A DNA stretch of 64,000 nt, taken from NCBI GenBank assembly GCA_009377755.1, contig WHTM01000011.1, forward strand, positions 62,001 to 126,000, read 5' to 3'. Of this stretch, positions 44,898 to 53,304 are shown piece by piece. The translations under genes were made by a program, and so were the position numbers. Under the pieces are notes generated by a model, which saw only the letters and a list, made by a program, of their open reading frames with translations, was not told the DNA's origin and searched no databases. The first letter of the stretch is position 1. Every line of letters begins with the position of its first letter. This DNA comes from Hyphomicrobiales bacterium. Lineage in GTDB: Bacteria > Pseudomonadota > Alphaproteobacteria > Rhizobiales > Xanthobacteraceae.

Positions 44898-45434
44898 TCA
44901 GATGAACACGATCGTGAACGTGGCGTTGTAGACGTAGCAGGTGACGTTCGCATCCTGCAGCAGGCGTTCGATCTTGAAGTAGTAGCGCTGCGTGCCTGCG
45001 GCGCTGATCGTGAATACGCGGGTCGAGGCGAGACTGAATGAAGTCGACCAGCCGTGGAAGGTATTGTTGGAAGTGTACCCGGCCGCGTGTCTCAGGCTTC
45101 CCGCCTTGCTGAGATCCGGAACCGCGTTCTTCCTGTCGACGATCTGGCTGACAAGATCGATCCGGGCAAAGGTGGTGGTGTTCGTGGAGATGCCACAGTA
45201 CAGGCTGCCATGGAACGTGACCTGGGCGGTGCCGGCCTTCGGCGCGGTGAAATTGAAGCTGCGGATGACGGGAATGGTGTCGGCCGACCCGAACGACAGG
45301 CAGTAGCCGCTGGGCCCGGTGCAGCGCGGCTGGGTCGTGATGCTCGCCGCATCGGCCGAAAACGACGACAGGGCCCAGACGAGACTGCCGCAGAGCAGAG
45401 CCAGTCCCGAAGACAAGCGAGTGAGTGTTGACAT
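44898..45434 (-). CDS. Secreted beta-rich protein
   Basis: A 178-residue protein. The signal peptide runs to about AADA or SADA (LALLCGSLVWALSSFSADA). The mature part is rich in Ser, Thr and aromatic residues in alternating pattern (VIRSFNFTAPKAGTAQVTFHG, STSFSLASTRVFTISAAGTQ), like a beta-sandwich, with four Cys residues that could form two disulfides. No domain is recognised. It is 16 nt upstream of the small secreted-protein gene on the same strand, so the two are likely in one operon. Confidence 0.65.
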   Translation of the reverse strand: MSTLTRLSSGLALLCGSLVWALSSFSADAASITTQPRCTGPSGYCLSFGSADTIPVIRSFNFTAPKAGTAQVTFHGSLYCGISTNTTTFARIDLVSQIVDRKNAVPDLSKAGSLRHAAGYTSNNTFHGWSTSFSLASTRVFTISAAGTQRYYFKIERLLQDANVTCYVYNATFTIVFI

Positions 45435-45499
45435 GTGAGAGCCTCCGTTCAGTCTTGCAAGTTCGAAGCGGTCCGAAGTTCAATGCTGCCGCGATCAGC

Positions 45500-46033
45500 T
45501 CATCGGATGCGTTTGGCCGACACAGAGGGCTGCAGCGCGACCGCCTGTTCGTGTTGCGGCAACTCCTGCGCAACAACTGCGCCGTGCGGGTCCACCGTCA
45601 CCGTCCGTACGCATGCAGGCATGTCCGGCACGTACTGCGTTCTTAGTTCGTGTTCGCGCCGGAGCGCTGTCCGCTCCGTGCCGGCCAATGTCCTTTCGGC
45701 GGCAATGATGTTCTCTTTGCCGCAGCGAAAGGCTAGGCTCCAGCCGCCGCGAATGGTGGTGAATCGATGACCGCAGCCGATCTTTCGCTGATATTTGCTC
45801 TTGCAATGATCGATCGCGTTCTTGATCGCGCGGCCCATGGAAGGTTCGGTTGCCGCGCCCCATGTGCCGTCCGGTGCGATCGCCAAGACCGTTACATCGT
45901 TCCGCCAATCGTCATCCCAGTTGACGGAAGTTGGTGGTCTCGGCGGCAACTCGGATTGCGCAAGGGACGTGTGGAAAGCACCGAGCGCGATCGTCAGAGC
46001 GCTACCTGCGGTGAGAAAGATTCGCTTGCTCAT
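45500..46033 (-). CDS. Secreted protein with DUF4189-like core
   Basis: A 177-residue protein. The ATG at 46033 gives a signal peptide (IFLTAGSALTIALGAFHTSLA). The core carries APDGTWGAATEPSMGRAI and CGHRFTTIRGGWSLAFRCGKENII. This spacing of Cys, aromatic and small residues resembles the DUF4189 domain of exported proteins in alphaproteobacteria. The C-terminal 70 residues are low-complexity. Family match is tentative. It opens the run of five exported-protein genes, with a 65-nt gap to the next. Confidence 0.6.
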   Translation of the reverse strand: MSKRIFLTAGSALTIALGAFHTSLAQSELPPRPPTSVNWDDDWRNDVTVLAIAPDGTWGAATEPSMGRAIKNAIDHCKSKYQRKIGCGHRFTTIRGGWSLAFRCGKENIIAAERTLAGTERTALRREHELRTQYVPDMPACVRTVTVDPHGAVVAQELPQHEQAVALQPSVSAKRIR

Positions 46034-46305
46034 GCGCGCGCCCCCTTCTATTTTCACCGCGATCGACCCCCCGGTCGCGCCCAACGCGCCACCGGCAGCG
46101 TGTGGCCGCGGGGTGCGGCGGAAACGACGGTGATTCTCAATCGGCAGTCGATCTCCGCTCTCCGTGCTTTGATCACCGGCCCGTGCTCCGCCCCGATCAG
46201 CCTACGGCCGAGCAATCAAAAGACTTGAAGACGCCCATTGGCCGCCTCCAGCGGACCCTCCACCCGTTCCCCGGCGGATTCGTCCCACAAACCGGGCGCT
46301 GGCGC

Positions 46306-46323
46306 ATCGGACGTTCGTCCGAT
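46306..46323. promoter_or_regulatory. Dyad upstream of the LuxR-type regulator
   Basis: ATCGGAC-GTTC-GTCCGAT is a perfect 7-bp inverted repeat with a 4-nt centre, 57 nt before the regulator start at 46381. It could be its own binding site. It also faces the divergent secreted-protein genes (from 46033), so both directions might be controlled. Confidence 0.35.
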
Positions 46324-46380
46324 ATCCTTCCATCTTGGAGTCGCAAATTTGCGCGCCCATCGAGTTGAGGCGTTCAGGAC

Positions 46381-47592
46381 ATGGAGCGGCGGGTCATGCG
46401 GGCTTCCCGCGGCCTGACTGATAAGAAATCTGGAGCGCCGGTTCAGGGGCACGCGGTGCCGCCGGACGCGCTTTCGGAGCTGATCGGTTCGATCTACGAC
46501 TGCACGCTCGATCCTTCCCGCTGGGAGCGGACGCTGGCGGAGATCACGCAGGCAATGCTCGCCGAATCGGCCATCCTGTCCCTGAACGATCTCCGCCATG
46601 ACCGTCTCCTGATCGACAAGAGCACGGGCTGGGCGCCAGTCGCGTTGGAGGAGAGGCGGAAGCATATGCCCGAGATCCATGCGGCGCTGAGCGAATGGTT
46701 CGCCAAGGGGCCCTCGCTGGATGAGCCGTATGTGGCCTCGCTTGAGCTCACCCCCGAATATCTGGAGTGCTCGCCCTACGTTCAGAACTGCCTGAAGCCG
46801 CTCGGCATCGTCGACCTCATGCATTGTTTCCTGATGTATACGCCGTCGCATTACTCCGAACTGTGGATCGGGCGTCACCAGCGGCACGGCGTCATCACCG
46901 AGCGCGAGGTCGAGCTTGGCGCGCTTCTGCTTCCGCATCTCCGCCGCGCGGTGACCATCAGCAACGTGCTCGATGTCCGCACCATCGAGCGCGCGCGCAT
47001 GGCCGAGGCGCTCGATGCCCTCCGCTGCGGCGTCATCCTGACCAACGGCGAAGGCGCCATTCTGCATGCAAACCGCTCGGCGGACGAGATGCTGCGGAAC
47101 GGCGCCGCCGTGCAGGGAACGGGCCGCACGCTGAGCACCAAGACGCCGGCGGCGGCGCGTGAGCTACGCCAGGCAATCCGGTTGGCGTCCCGGGACGAGG
47201 CGACGCTCGGCAAGACCGGTCTTGCCATCTGCCTGACCGGTCCGGAGGCGCCGCCGCTGTTTGCACATGTTCTGCCGATGAACGGCAGCGAACTGCGTAC
47301 GCGGCTAGAGCCTGAGGCGGTCGCCGCCGTATTCATCGGTGCGCCGATGGCCGCAGCCGTCGATCTGACCCCTGCCGAAACGAAAGAGTATTTGCAGCGT
47401 CGCTTCGGGCTGACTCAGGCGGAGGCCGCGGTGGCGTTGGAAACTCTCAAAGGCGACGGACGCGACGCGGTCGCTGCCCGGCTCGGCATCTCGATGACGA
47501 CCGTGCGTGCGCATCTCAGCCATATCTTCGAGAAGACCGGCGCGCGCCGTCAGGCCGAGCTCGTCCGCCTGCTGATGGACGGTGGCGGCTAG
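46381..47592 (+). CDS. LuxR-family helix-turn-helix regulator
   Basis: A 403-residue transcription factor. The N-terminal ~230 residues have an alpha/beta PAS- or GAF-like make-up (SIYDCTLDPSRWERTLAEI, GVILTNGEGAILHANRSADEML), consistent with ligand or redox sensing. The C-terminal LuxR-type HTH is clear: LTQAEAAVALETLKGDGRDAVAARLGIS..TVRAHLSHIFEKTGARRQAELV. It is a cytosolic activator or repressor. Its stop overlaps by four bases the stop of the convergent amidohydrolase gene. It is divergent from the secreted-protein operon, which it may regulate. Confidence 0.85.
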   Translation: MERRVMRASRGLTDKKSGAPVQGHAVPPDALSELIGSIYDCTLDPSRWERTLAEITQAMLAESAILSLNDLRHDRLLIDKSTGWAPVALEERRKHMPEIHAALSEWFAKGPSLDEPYVASLELTPEYLECSPYVQNCLKPLGIVDLMHCFLMYTPSHYSELWIGRHQRHGVITEREVELGALLLPHLRRAVTISNVLDVRTIERARMAEALDALRCGVILTNGEGAILHANRSADEMLRNGAAVQGTGRTLSTKTPAAARELRQAIRLASRDEATLGKTGLAICLTGPEAPPLFAHVLPMNGSELRTRLEPEAVAAVFIGAPMAAAVDLTPAETKEYLQRRFGLTQAEAAVALETLKGDGRDAVAARLGISMTTVRAHLSHIFEKTGARRQAELVRLLMDGGG

Positions 47593-48557
47593 AGCCCGAA
47601 CACCCGCGCCGCATTGCCGCCGAGGATCGCCGCCTTGTCGACGTCCGATATTGGCAAGCGCGTGACGTGTGCGGTATCCGAGCCGATGTAGGGGTCGTCG
47701 GTGCCGAACAGGATCTGGTTCACGCCGACGGAAGCGATCGCGAACATCAATGAAGTTTCCCCAAAGGCGCAAGTGTCATAGAACAGACGTTTGGCGTAGT
47801 CGCTTGGAAGCCTGTTGATGTATTTGCGGCAGTCCGGGAACAACCGGTAGCCGTTGTCGAGCCGCTCCAGCAGCATGATCAGCGCTGCGCCCGTATGCGC
47901 CAGCACGAACGGGAAATCCGGATAGCGCTGGAAGATGCCGGCATAGATCATGCGCGCCGCCATCAGCGTGGTGTCGAACATCAGCCCGACGCGCAGCGGC
48001 AACTCGAACTCTCCCATGTCGGACGTGTCGCGCGGGAACACCGGGTGCTCGACCACCGGCAAACGCAGCGCATTGATCTTCGCCCACAGCGGCTCGAAGC
48101 GCGCATCGTTGAGCGGCAGGCCGCCGACGTTGGAGCCGATGGCGACGCCTTTGAGGCCGAGCTCGTGCACCGCGCGGTCGATCTCGGCGACCGAGGCGTC
48201 GACATCGGCGAGCGGGAGGCTGGCCAGCCCGATGAATTTGTCCGGGTGCGCGCGGCAATAGCGCGCCAGCGCGTCGTTGACATGGCGCGCGATTGCCACC
48301 TGCTCGACCGCCGGCCAGGGATAGACATTGGGCGCGCTGACCGAGAGCACGCGGATGTCGATTCCCTTCTCCGCCATGTCGTTGAGCCGATGCTCGACCT
48401 GGAACATGTCCGGCCGGGTCCAGGCGATGGTGGCGCCGCGCTCGCGCAGCAGCGTCTTGCCGTCCGGCGCCGGTTCGGCATCGAGCCGCATGACACGCGT
48501 GAGGTCGTCGAGGTAATAGCGGTCGACGAAATGGGCGTGGATGTCGATGGTGGGCAT
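47589..48557 (-). CDS. Amidohydrolase-2 family protein (ACMSD/decarboxylase-like)
   Basis: A 322-residue TIM-barrel amidohydrolase. The metal motif IDIHAHF is near residue 4-10. Later segments VVEHPVFP, LAHTGAAL, and ILFGTDDPYIG supply the other metal and acid positions. It resembles aminocarboxymuconate-semialdehyde or related decarboxylases, so the product probably comes from ring-cleavage chemistry. It is the fourth member of this superfamily in the window. It is convergent with the LuxR-type regulator (4-bp overlap) and lies 138 nt from the DUF2852 gene on its own strand. Confidence 0.85.
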   Translation of the reverse strand: MPTIDIHAHFVDRYYLDDLTRVMRLDAEPAPDGKTLLRERGATIAWTRPDMFQVEHRLNDMAEKGIDIRVLSVSAPNVYPWPAVEQVAIARHVNDALARYCRAHPDKFIGLASLPLADVDASVAEIDRAVHELGLKGVAIGSNVGGLPLNDARFEPLWAKINALRLPVVEHPVFPRDTSDMGEFELPLRVGLMFDTTLMAARMIYAGIFQRYPDFPFVLAHTGAALIMLLERLDNGYRLFPDCRKYINRLPSDYAKRLFYDTCAFGETSLMFAIASVGVNQILFGTDDPYIGSDTAHVTRLPISDVDKAAILGGNAARVFGL

Positions 48558-48695
48558 GCGATTGCTCGGCGACGCGGATGTGACGCGCGGGGCGGCAACC
48601 TAAGCAAACCGATCGGGTCTTGTCCAAAAACGATCGGGCCGCCCGCCTCGGGGATAGCGGACAGCCCGTCGTGTTCCGCGCGGGGGGGCGCGGCT

Positions 48696-49112
48696 TCAGG
48701 TTTGCGGCTGTGCGTCCGGCGCAGGCGGGCGGCTACGGCGGTCGGCCATGAACTGATCGAACTCGGCCTTATCCTTGGCCATGCGCAACCGTTCGAGAAA
48801 GTCGCGGAATTCCTTCTGCTCTTCTTCCAGGCGCCGCAGCGTCTCGGCGCGGTACTCGTCGAAGGCACGGTTGCCGCTCGACCGGTGCGGCGGCTGCCAC
48901 CATGTCCCGGCCTGACGCATGCGCTCAGCGCCCTCTTGCCACCGGTTGTGGCCACCTCTCCAACATCCCATTCGTCCGCTCCATAGTGTGAAGGCCAGGA
49001 TCGCGAGACCCACCGGCCACCAGATGATGAAGCCGAGGACCATCAGCACGATCCAGGCCGGCTTTCCGAACTCGTCGAGTTTCGCTGTGATGGGCATCGG
49101 AGCCTCGCTCAC
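48696..49112 (-). CDS. DUF2852 membrane protein
   Basis: A 138-residue protein. Two adjacent hydrophobic segments (IVLMVLGFIIWWPVGLAILAF) near residues 22-42 anchor it. The rest is hydrophilic and charged, with the helix EQKEFRDFLERLRMAKDKAEFDQFM typical of DUF2852. Family function is unknown. Upstream is a 19-bp palindrome almost identical to one over the TetR start codon at 49847, so this gene is the probable target of that regulator. Confidence 0.85.
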   Translation of the reverse strand: MSEAPMPITAKLDEFGKPAWIVLMVLGFIIWWPVGLAILAFTLWSGRMGCWRGGHNRWQEGAERMRQAGTWWQPPHRSSGNRAFDEYRAETLRRLEEEQKEFRDFLERLRMAKDKAEFDQFMADRRSRPPAPDAQPQT

Positions 49113-49126
49113 CTCCGTTGGTGTGA

Positions 49127-49145
49127 ATGTTAATTACATTTACAT
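49127..49145. promoter_or_regulatory. Candidate TetR operator upstream of the DUF2852 gene
   Basis: ATGTTAATTACATTTACAT has the same 7-5-7 arm layout as the site at 49846 (one mismatch between its arms). It lies 15 nt upstream of the DUF2852 start, between that gene and the TetR gene. Confidence 0.55.
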
Positions 49146-49178
49146 AGCTACTGCCGGCGGATCGGCTTGTCAAGAAGG

Positions 49179-49847
49179 TCATCCGCGCCGCGGCGGTTCT
49201 GCGTTCACGTCTTCGGGAAGGCCAAGCCCGCGCAGGTAGACCAGAACTCCAGCCTCCAGCAGCTCTTCCGCCGACATCGGCAGCGCCCGCCGGGCAGAAT
49301 CGCCGCGGCCAAACAGCGAGGCGACGCCGTGCGACAGTGCCCAGATATGCAGCGCCATCATCAATGCCGGGGGCCGGTTCTGCGGGGGCATCCGCGCAAT
49401 GAGCTGCTCCGACGCGGCGCGCAGCACGGCGAAGGCGCGGTCGCCGGCCTCTCTCAGTTCCGCGCTGGTGTCGAGCGGAATGCCGGCCTCAAACATCGCC
49501 GAGTAGTAGGCCGGCTCGTTGCGGGCGAAGGCGAGATAGGCCTTGCCGAGCCGCTCGAAGGCAGCAAACGGATCTGGGCGGCCGGCGTCCCAGGCCTTCC
49601 CGAGCGCCCCCGCGAACTGCTCGAAGCCGCGGCGCGCGACGTCCGACAGCAATTCGTCGCGGTCGCGGAAGTGCCGATAGGGCGCGGCCGGGCTCACGCC
49701 CGCCCAGCGCGCCGCGTCCGCGAAGGTGAAGCCCCACGGGCCTTTCTCGGCGATCAGTTCGAGCGCGGCACGCACCAGGGCCTCCTTCAGGTTGCCATGG
49801 TGATAGCCGCGGGGATGACCGTCGCGATCGTGCTTGGTCCAGCGCAT
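49179..49847 (-). CDS. TetR/AcrR family transcriptional regulator
   Basis: A 222-residue regulator. The N-terminal HTH is typical: GYHHGNLKEALVRAALELIAEKG, then FTFADAARWAGVSPAAPYRHF. The C-terminal half is a helical ligand-binding and dimer domain (TetR_C_33-like). It probably represses itself and the DUF2852 gene downstream. The operator-like palindrome at 49846-49864 overlaps its start codon, and a related one precedes DUF2852. The ligand is unknown. It is in the segment inserted between ybgC and tolQ. Confidence 0.9.
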   Translation of the reverse strand: MRWTKHDRDGHPRGYHHGNLKEALVRAALELIAEKGPWGFTFADAARWAGVSPAAPYRHFRDRDELLSDVARRGFEQFAGALGKAWDAGRPDPFAAFERLGKAYLAFARNEPAYYSAMFEAGIPLDTSAELREAGDRAFAVLRAASEQLIARMPPQNRPPALMMALHIWALSHGVASLFGRGDSARRALPMSAEELLEAGVLVYLRGLGLPEDVNAEPPRRG

Positions 49848-49864
49848 GTAAATGACCTTTACAT
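49846..49864. promoter_or_regulatory. Candidate TetR autoregulatory operator
   Basis: ATGTAAATGACCTTTACAT has perfect 7-bp arms around a 5-nt centre. It overlaps the first two bases of the TetR start codon on the minus strand. A related site is at 49127-49145. Matching sites at the regulator and at its neighbour suggest one small regulon. Confidence 0.6.
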
Positions 49865-49896
49865 GACGCCAAGCGAGTCGTCGACTGTGGCTCCCG

Positions 49897-50364
49897 TCAT
49901 CCGCGGTCGGGGATTGCGTCCCGGTCCGCCTGCATCGCCTGCCGCAGCGGCTTCGGGATCGGCCGCGCGCGACCCTCGGAGACGAAGGCGACGCGGGCCT
50001 GCGCTTCGACCAGCGTGTCGCCGCTGCAAGTTACGCGCTGGCGCAGCGTGATCGAGGCGCCCTTCACCTCTTCCGGCTCGGTCTCGATCTCCAACAGATC
50101 GTTCATCCGCGCCGGCGCCAGGAACTCGATCGACATCGACCGCACCACGAAGGCAAAGCCCGGCGCCTCCTTCTCTGCCTCCGCGAACAAGGCGCGCTGA
50201 TCGGTGCCAAGCAGCCGCAGATAGTTGGTGCGCCCGCGCTCCATGAAGCGCAGGTAGCTCGCGTGATAAACGACGCCGGAGAAATCCGTGTCTTCGTAAT
50301 AGACGCGCACCGGCATAACATGCACGCCGTTGACGATGTCACCGTCCAAAGCTGTCGTGTTCAT
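49897..50364 (-). CDS. ybgC: Tol-Pal-associated acyl-CoA thioesterase YbgC
   Basis: A 155-residue hot-dog thioesterase. VRVYYEDTDFSGVVYHASYLRFMERGR includes the catalytic Asp (EDTD) and the conserved Tyr/His of the 4-hydroxybenzoyl-CoA-thioesterase-like family. It hydrolyses acyl-CoA in the cytosol and is normally the first gene of the ybgC-tolQRAB-pal operon. Here tolQ is 12 kb downstream, separated by an insertion, and a divergent FAD monooxygenase lies between it and ruvB. So its operon context is broken on both sides. Confidence 0.94.
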   Translation of the reverse strand: MNTTALDGDIVNGVHVMPVRVYYEDTDFSGVVYHASYLRFMERGRTNYLRLLGTDQRALFAEAEKEAPGFAFVVRSMSIEFLAPARMNDLLEIETEPEEVKGASITLRQRVTCSGDTLVEAQARVAFVSEGRARPIPKPLRQAMQADRDAIPDRG

Positions 50365-50405
50365 AAACCTGCCCAGTTGTCAGCGGATATTCATCTCAAA
50401 TCGTC

Positions 50406-51605
50406 ATGCAAGCCTCAAGCGGCAGAACCGTTCTCATTTCCGGCGCCGGCATCGCCGGCCCGACGCTGGCGCATTGGCTGGTGCGATACGGCTTCCGTCC
50501 GACGTTGCTCGAAGCAGCCCCATCGTTGCGCGATGGCGGCTATATGATCGACTTTTGGGGCGTTGGATACGACGTTGCCGAGAAGATGGGCCTGATCCCT
50601 AAGCTCAAACGCGAAGGCTATGACATCACCGAAATCCGCATCATGGACGCAGTTGGACGGCACGTCGGTGGATTCGATGCCAGCGTGTTCCGGTCTGCGA
50701 CAGGCGATCGCTTCTTCAGCATTCTGCGGGGCGATCTCGCGCGCGAGATATTCCGGACCATTGCGAGTGACGTTGAAGTCATTTTCGGTGACGGCATTAC
50801 GGCGATCGAGCAGGACGCCGGCACGGCGCACGTGACCTTCCGAAGCGGCGTCGCCCGCTCTTTCGACTTGGTGATCGGCGCGGACGGTCTGCATTCAAGT
50901 GTGCGCAAGCTTTTCGGCCATGAGCGGGAATTCGACAAATATCTCGGCTACTACACGGCTTCGTTCGAGGTCGCCGACTATCCGAACAGAACTGAAAACG
51001 CCTACGTCAGCTATGGCGTGCCCGGCAGGCAAGTCGCTCGATATGCCCTGCGAAGCAACCGCACGGCCTTTTTCTTCATCTTTGCCACACCGAGCCGCCT
51101 CATGATCCCGCATCACGATGTGCCGGCACAGAAGGCGGTGTTGCGAGCAACCTTCCACGAGGATGGCTGGGAATGTGGAGAAATCCTCGATGCACTGGAT
51201 TCCTCGCACGATATCTACTTCGATGCGGTCAGCCAAATTCGCATGGGGCGATGGTCGCACGGGCGCGTCGCGCTGATCGGCGATGCGGCGTTCTGCCCCT
51301 CTCTGCTAGCCGGGCAAGGGGCCGCATTCGCCATGGCGGCGGCCTATCTCCTGAGTGGGGAATTGCGGCGCGCGAACGGCGATCACACGGCGGCGTTTGC
51401 GAACTACGAACGTACGTTCCGGCCGTTCATCGAGAGCAAGCAAACCGCAGCCGAGCGGTTTGGCGGTTGGTTCGCGCCTAAGACACAGATCGGGCTTTGG
51501 GTGCGCAATGCGACGAGCCGGATGATATCGCTGCCGCTGATCGGCCCATGGCTGGCCGGGCGGGCGTTCGGCGATCGGTTTGCGTTGCCGGACTACAATG
51601 CCTGA
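50406..51605 (+). CDS. FAD-dependent aromatic monooxygenase (TetX/UbiH-like)
   Basis: A 399-residue class A flavoprotein hydroxylase. The FAD motif is GAGIAGPTLA (residues about 12-21), the DG motif is VIGADGLHSSVR, and the GD motif is VALIGDAAFCPSLLAGQGAAFAMA. Members of this type hydroxylate aromatic compounds or antibiotics with NADPH. The gene is on the plus strand, inserted between ybgC and ruvB, which are normally adjacent. The start follows ybgC's start by 42 nt on the opposite strand, so promoters overlap. Confidence 0.88.
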   Translation: MQASSGRTVLISGAGIAGPTLAHWLVRYGFRPTLLEAAPSLRDGGYMIDFWGVGYDVAEKMGLIPKLKREGYDITEIRIMDAVGRHVGGFDASVFRSATGDRFFSILRGDLAREIFRTIASDVEVIFGDGITAIEQDAGTAHVTFRSGVARSFDLVIGADGLHSSVRKLFGHEREFDKYLGYYTASFEVADYPNRTENAYVSYGVPGRQVARYALRSNRTAFFFIFATPSRLMIPHHDVPAQKAVLRATFHEDGWECGEILDALDSSHDIYFDAVSQIRMGRWSHGRVALIGDAAFCPSLLAGQGAAFAMAAAYLLSGELRRANGDHTAAFANYERTFRPFIESKQTAAERFGGWFAPKTQIGLWVRNATSRMISLPLIGPWLAGRAFGDRFALPDYNA

Positions 51606-51637
51606 CCAATTGCCGGACGTAGCGGACACAGGCTTGC

Positions 51638-52690
51638 TCAGCCCTCCTCATCTCCCTGGCCGAACAACCCGAACTGCGCCGGATCGCGTGCGGGCTCGGC
51701 GAGGCCGAGGTGGCGGAAGGCATGGCCGGTGAGTAAGCGGCCGCGCGGGGTGCGTTGCAGGAAGCCCTGCTGGATCAGGAACGGCTCGATGATGTCCTCG
51801 ATGGCATCGCGTGGCTCCGACAGCGCCGCCGCCATCGTCTCGACGCCGACCGGCCCGCCGCCATAGTTGAGCGCGATGGTCGTGAGATAGCGCCGGTCCA
51901 TCGCGTCGAGGCCGGCGGCGTCCACCTCCAGCGCACCGAGCGAACGGTCGGCGACCTTGCGGTCGATCGCGGCATCGCCGCCGACCAGCGCGAAGTCGCG
52001 CACGCGGCGCAACAACCGCCCGGCAATGCGCGGCGTGCCACGGGCGCGGCGCGCGATCTCGTTGGCGCCGTCCGGCGTCATGCCGATGCCGAGCACGCGC
52101 GCACCGCGATTGACGATCAGCTCCAGCTCCGCCTCGGTATAGAAATTGAGGCGGATCGGAATGCCGAAGCGGTCGCGCAGCGGATTGGTGAGCAGCCCGG
52201 CGCGTGTCGTCGCGCCAACCAGCGTGAAGCGCGACAGGTCGATCTTCACCGAGCGCGCCGCCGGTCCCTCGCCGATGATCAGGTCGAGCTGAAAATCCTC
52301 CATCGCCGGATAGAGGATTTCCTCCACCGCCGGATTGAGCCGGTGGATCTCGTCGATGAACAGCACGTCGCGTTCTTCGAGATTGGTGAGCAGCGCGGCG
52401 AGGTCTCCCGCCTTGGCGATCACCGGACCGGAGGTGGCGCGGAAGTTGACGCCGAGTTCGCGCGCGACGATCTGCGCCAGCGTCGTCTTGCCAAGACCAG
52501 GCGGGCCGACGAACAGCACATGGTCGAGCGCCTCGCGGCGGGTCCGCGCGGCCTCGATGAAGACGTGCAGGTTCGCGCGCGCCTGCTCCTGGCCGATGAA
52601 GTCGGCAAGCGCGAGCGGGCGCAGCGAGGCGGATTCTGCATCGTCGTCACGGCGTTCGGGGGTGACCAGGCGGCGAGGGGAGGTGGTCAT
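51638..52690 (-). CDS. ruvB: Holliday junction branch migration helicase RuvB
   Basis: A 350-residue AAA motor. Walker A is GPPGLGKTT, Walker B is LFIDEIH, sensor 1 GATTRAG and the arginine-finger region [16 protein letters not shown]. RuvB hexamers drive branch migration of Holliday junctions with RuvA. The ATG at 52690 overlaps the stop of ruvA (ATGA), and ruvA overlaps ruvC in the same way, so the three are translationally coupled. A short poly-acidic C-terminus (GQGDEEG) is present. Confidence 0.97.
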   Translation of the reverse strand: MTTSPRRLVTPERRDDDAESASLRPLALADFIGQEQARANLHVFIEAARTRREALDHVLFVGPPGLGKTTLAQIVARELGVNFRATSGPVIAKAGDLAALLTNLEERDVLFIDEIHRLNPAVEEILYPAMEDFQLDLIIGEGPAARSVKIDLSRFTLVGATTRAGLLTNPLRDRFGIPIRLNFYTEAELELIVNRGARVLGIGMTPDGANEIARRARGTPRIAGRLLRRVRDFALVGGDAAIDRKVADRSLGALEVDAAGLDAMDRRYLTTIALNYGGGPVGVETMAAALSEPRDAIEDIIEPFLIQQGFLQRTPRGRLLTGHAFRHLGLAEPARDPAQFGLFGQGDEEG

Positions 52691-53304
52691 CGACTCAACT
52701 CCTTCAGCCCCAGGCGGATCAATCGCGCCGTGTCCGCGCCATCGCCCGCACTGCGGGTCGCGGCGGCAACGGCGGCCGCCGCCTGCGGCTGGCCATAACC
52801 GAGATTGACCAGCGCCGACACCGCATCGGCGACCGGCTGCGGCGCGCGCTTCTCGTCGACCGCGCCGGAGAGCCGGATCACCGCCGGGTCGAGATCGGTA
52901 AAGGCCGGCGCCTTGTCCTTGAGCTCGGTGACGATGCGCTCGGCGACCTTCGGGCCGACGCCGGGCGTGCGCGCGACCATGGCCTTGTCGCGCAGCGCGA
53001 TCGCATTGGCGAGATCGGCCGGCTTGAGCGTGCCGAGCACCGCCAGCGCCACGCGCGCGCCGACGCCCTGCACGGTCTGCAACAGGCGGAACCATTCGCG
53101 CTCGACATCGCTCTGGAAGCCGAACAGGCGGATCTGGTCCTCGCGCACATAGGTCTCAATCGACAAGGTCGTCGCCTCGCCCTGCGCCGGCAACGCCTGC
53201 AACGTCCGCGCCGAGCAATGCACCAGATAGCCGACGCCGTTGACGTCGACGATGACGAAATCCTCGCCGTAGGAATCGATGATGCCCTTGAGCTTGGCAA
53301 TCAT
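52687..53304 (-). CDS. ruvA: Holliday junction DNA-binding protein RuvA
   Basis: A 205-residue protein. Domain I is an OB fold beginning [29 protein letters not shown]. Domain II has helix-hairpin-helix segments ([34 protein letters not shown]). Domain III (residues about 160-205) binds RuvB. RuvA tetramers hold the four-way junction flat. Its start overlaps the ruvC stop by four bases. Confidence 0.97.
   Translation of the reverse strand: MIAKLKGIIDSYGEDFVIVDVNGVGYLVHCSARTLQALPAQGEATTLSIETYVREDQIRLFGFQSDVEREWFRLLQTVQGVGARVALAVLGTLKPADLANAIALRDKAMVARTPGVGPKVAERIVTELKDKAPAFTDLDPAVIRLSGAVDEKRAPQPVADAVSALVNLGYGQPQAAAAVAAATRSAGDGADTARLIRLGLKELSR

Noticed and set aside
51638-53095. Long N-terminal extension of RuvB to 53095
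   Set aside because: The upstream part is the ruvA gene read in another frame. The true RuvB starts at 52690, overlapping the ruvA stop.
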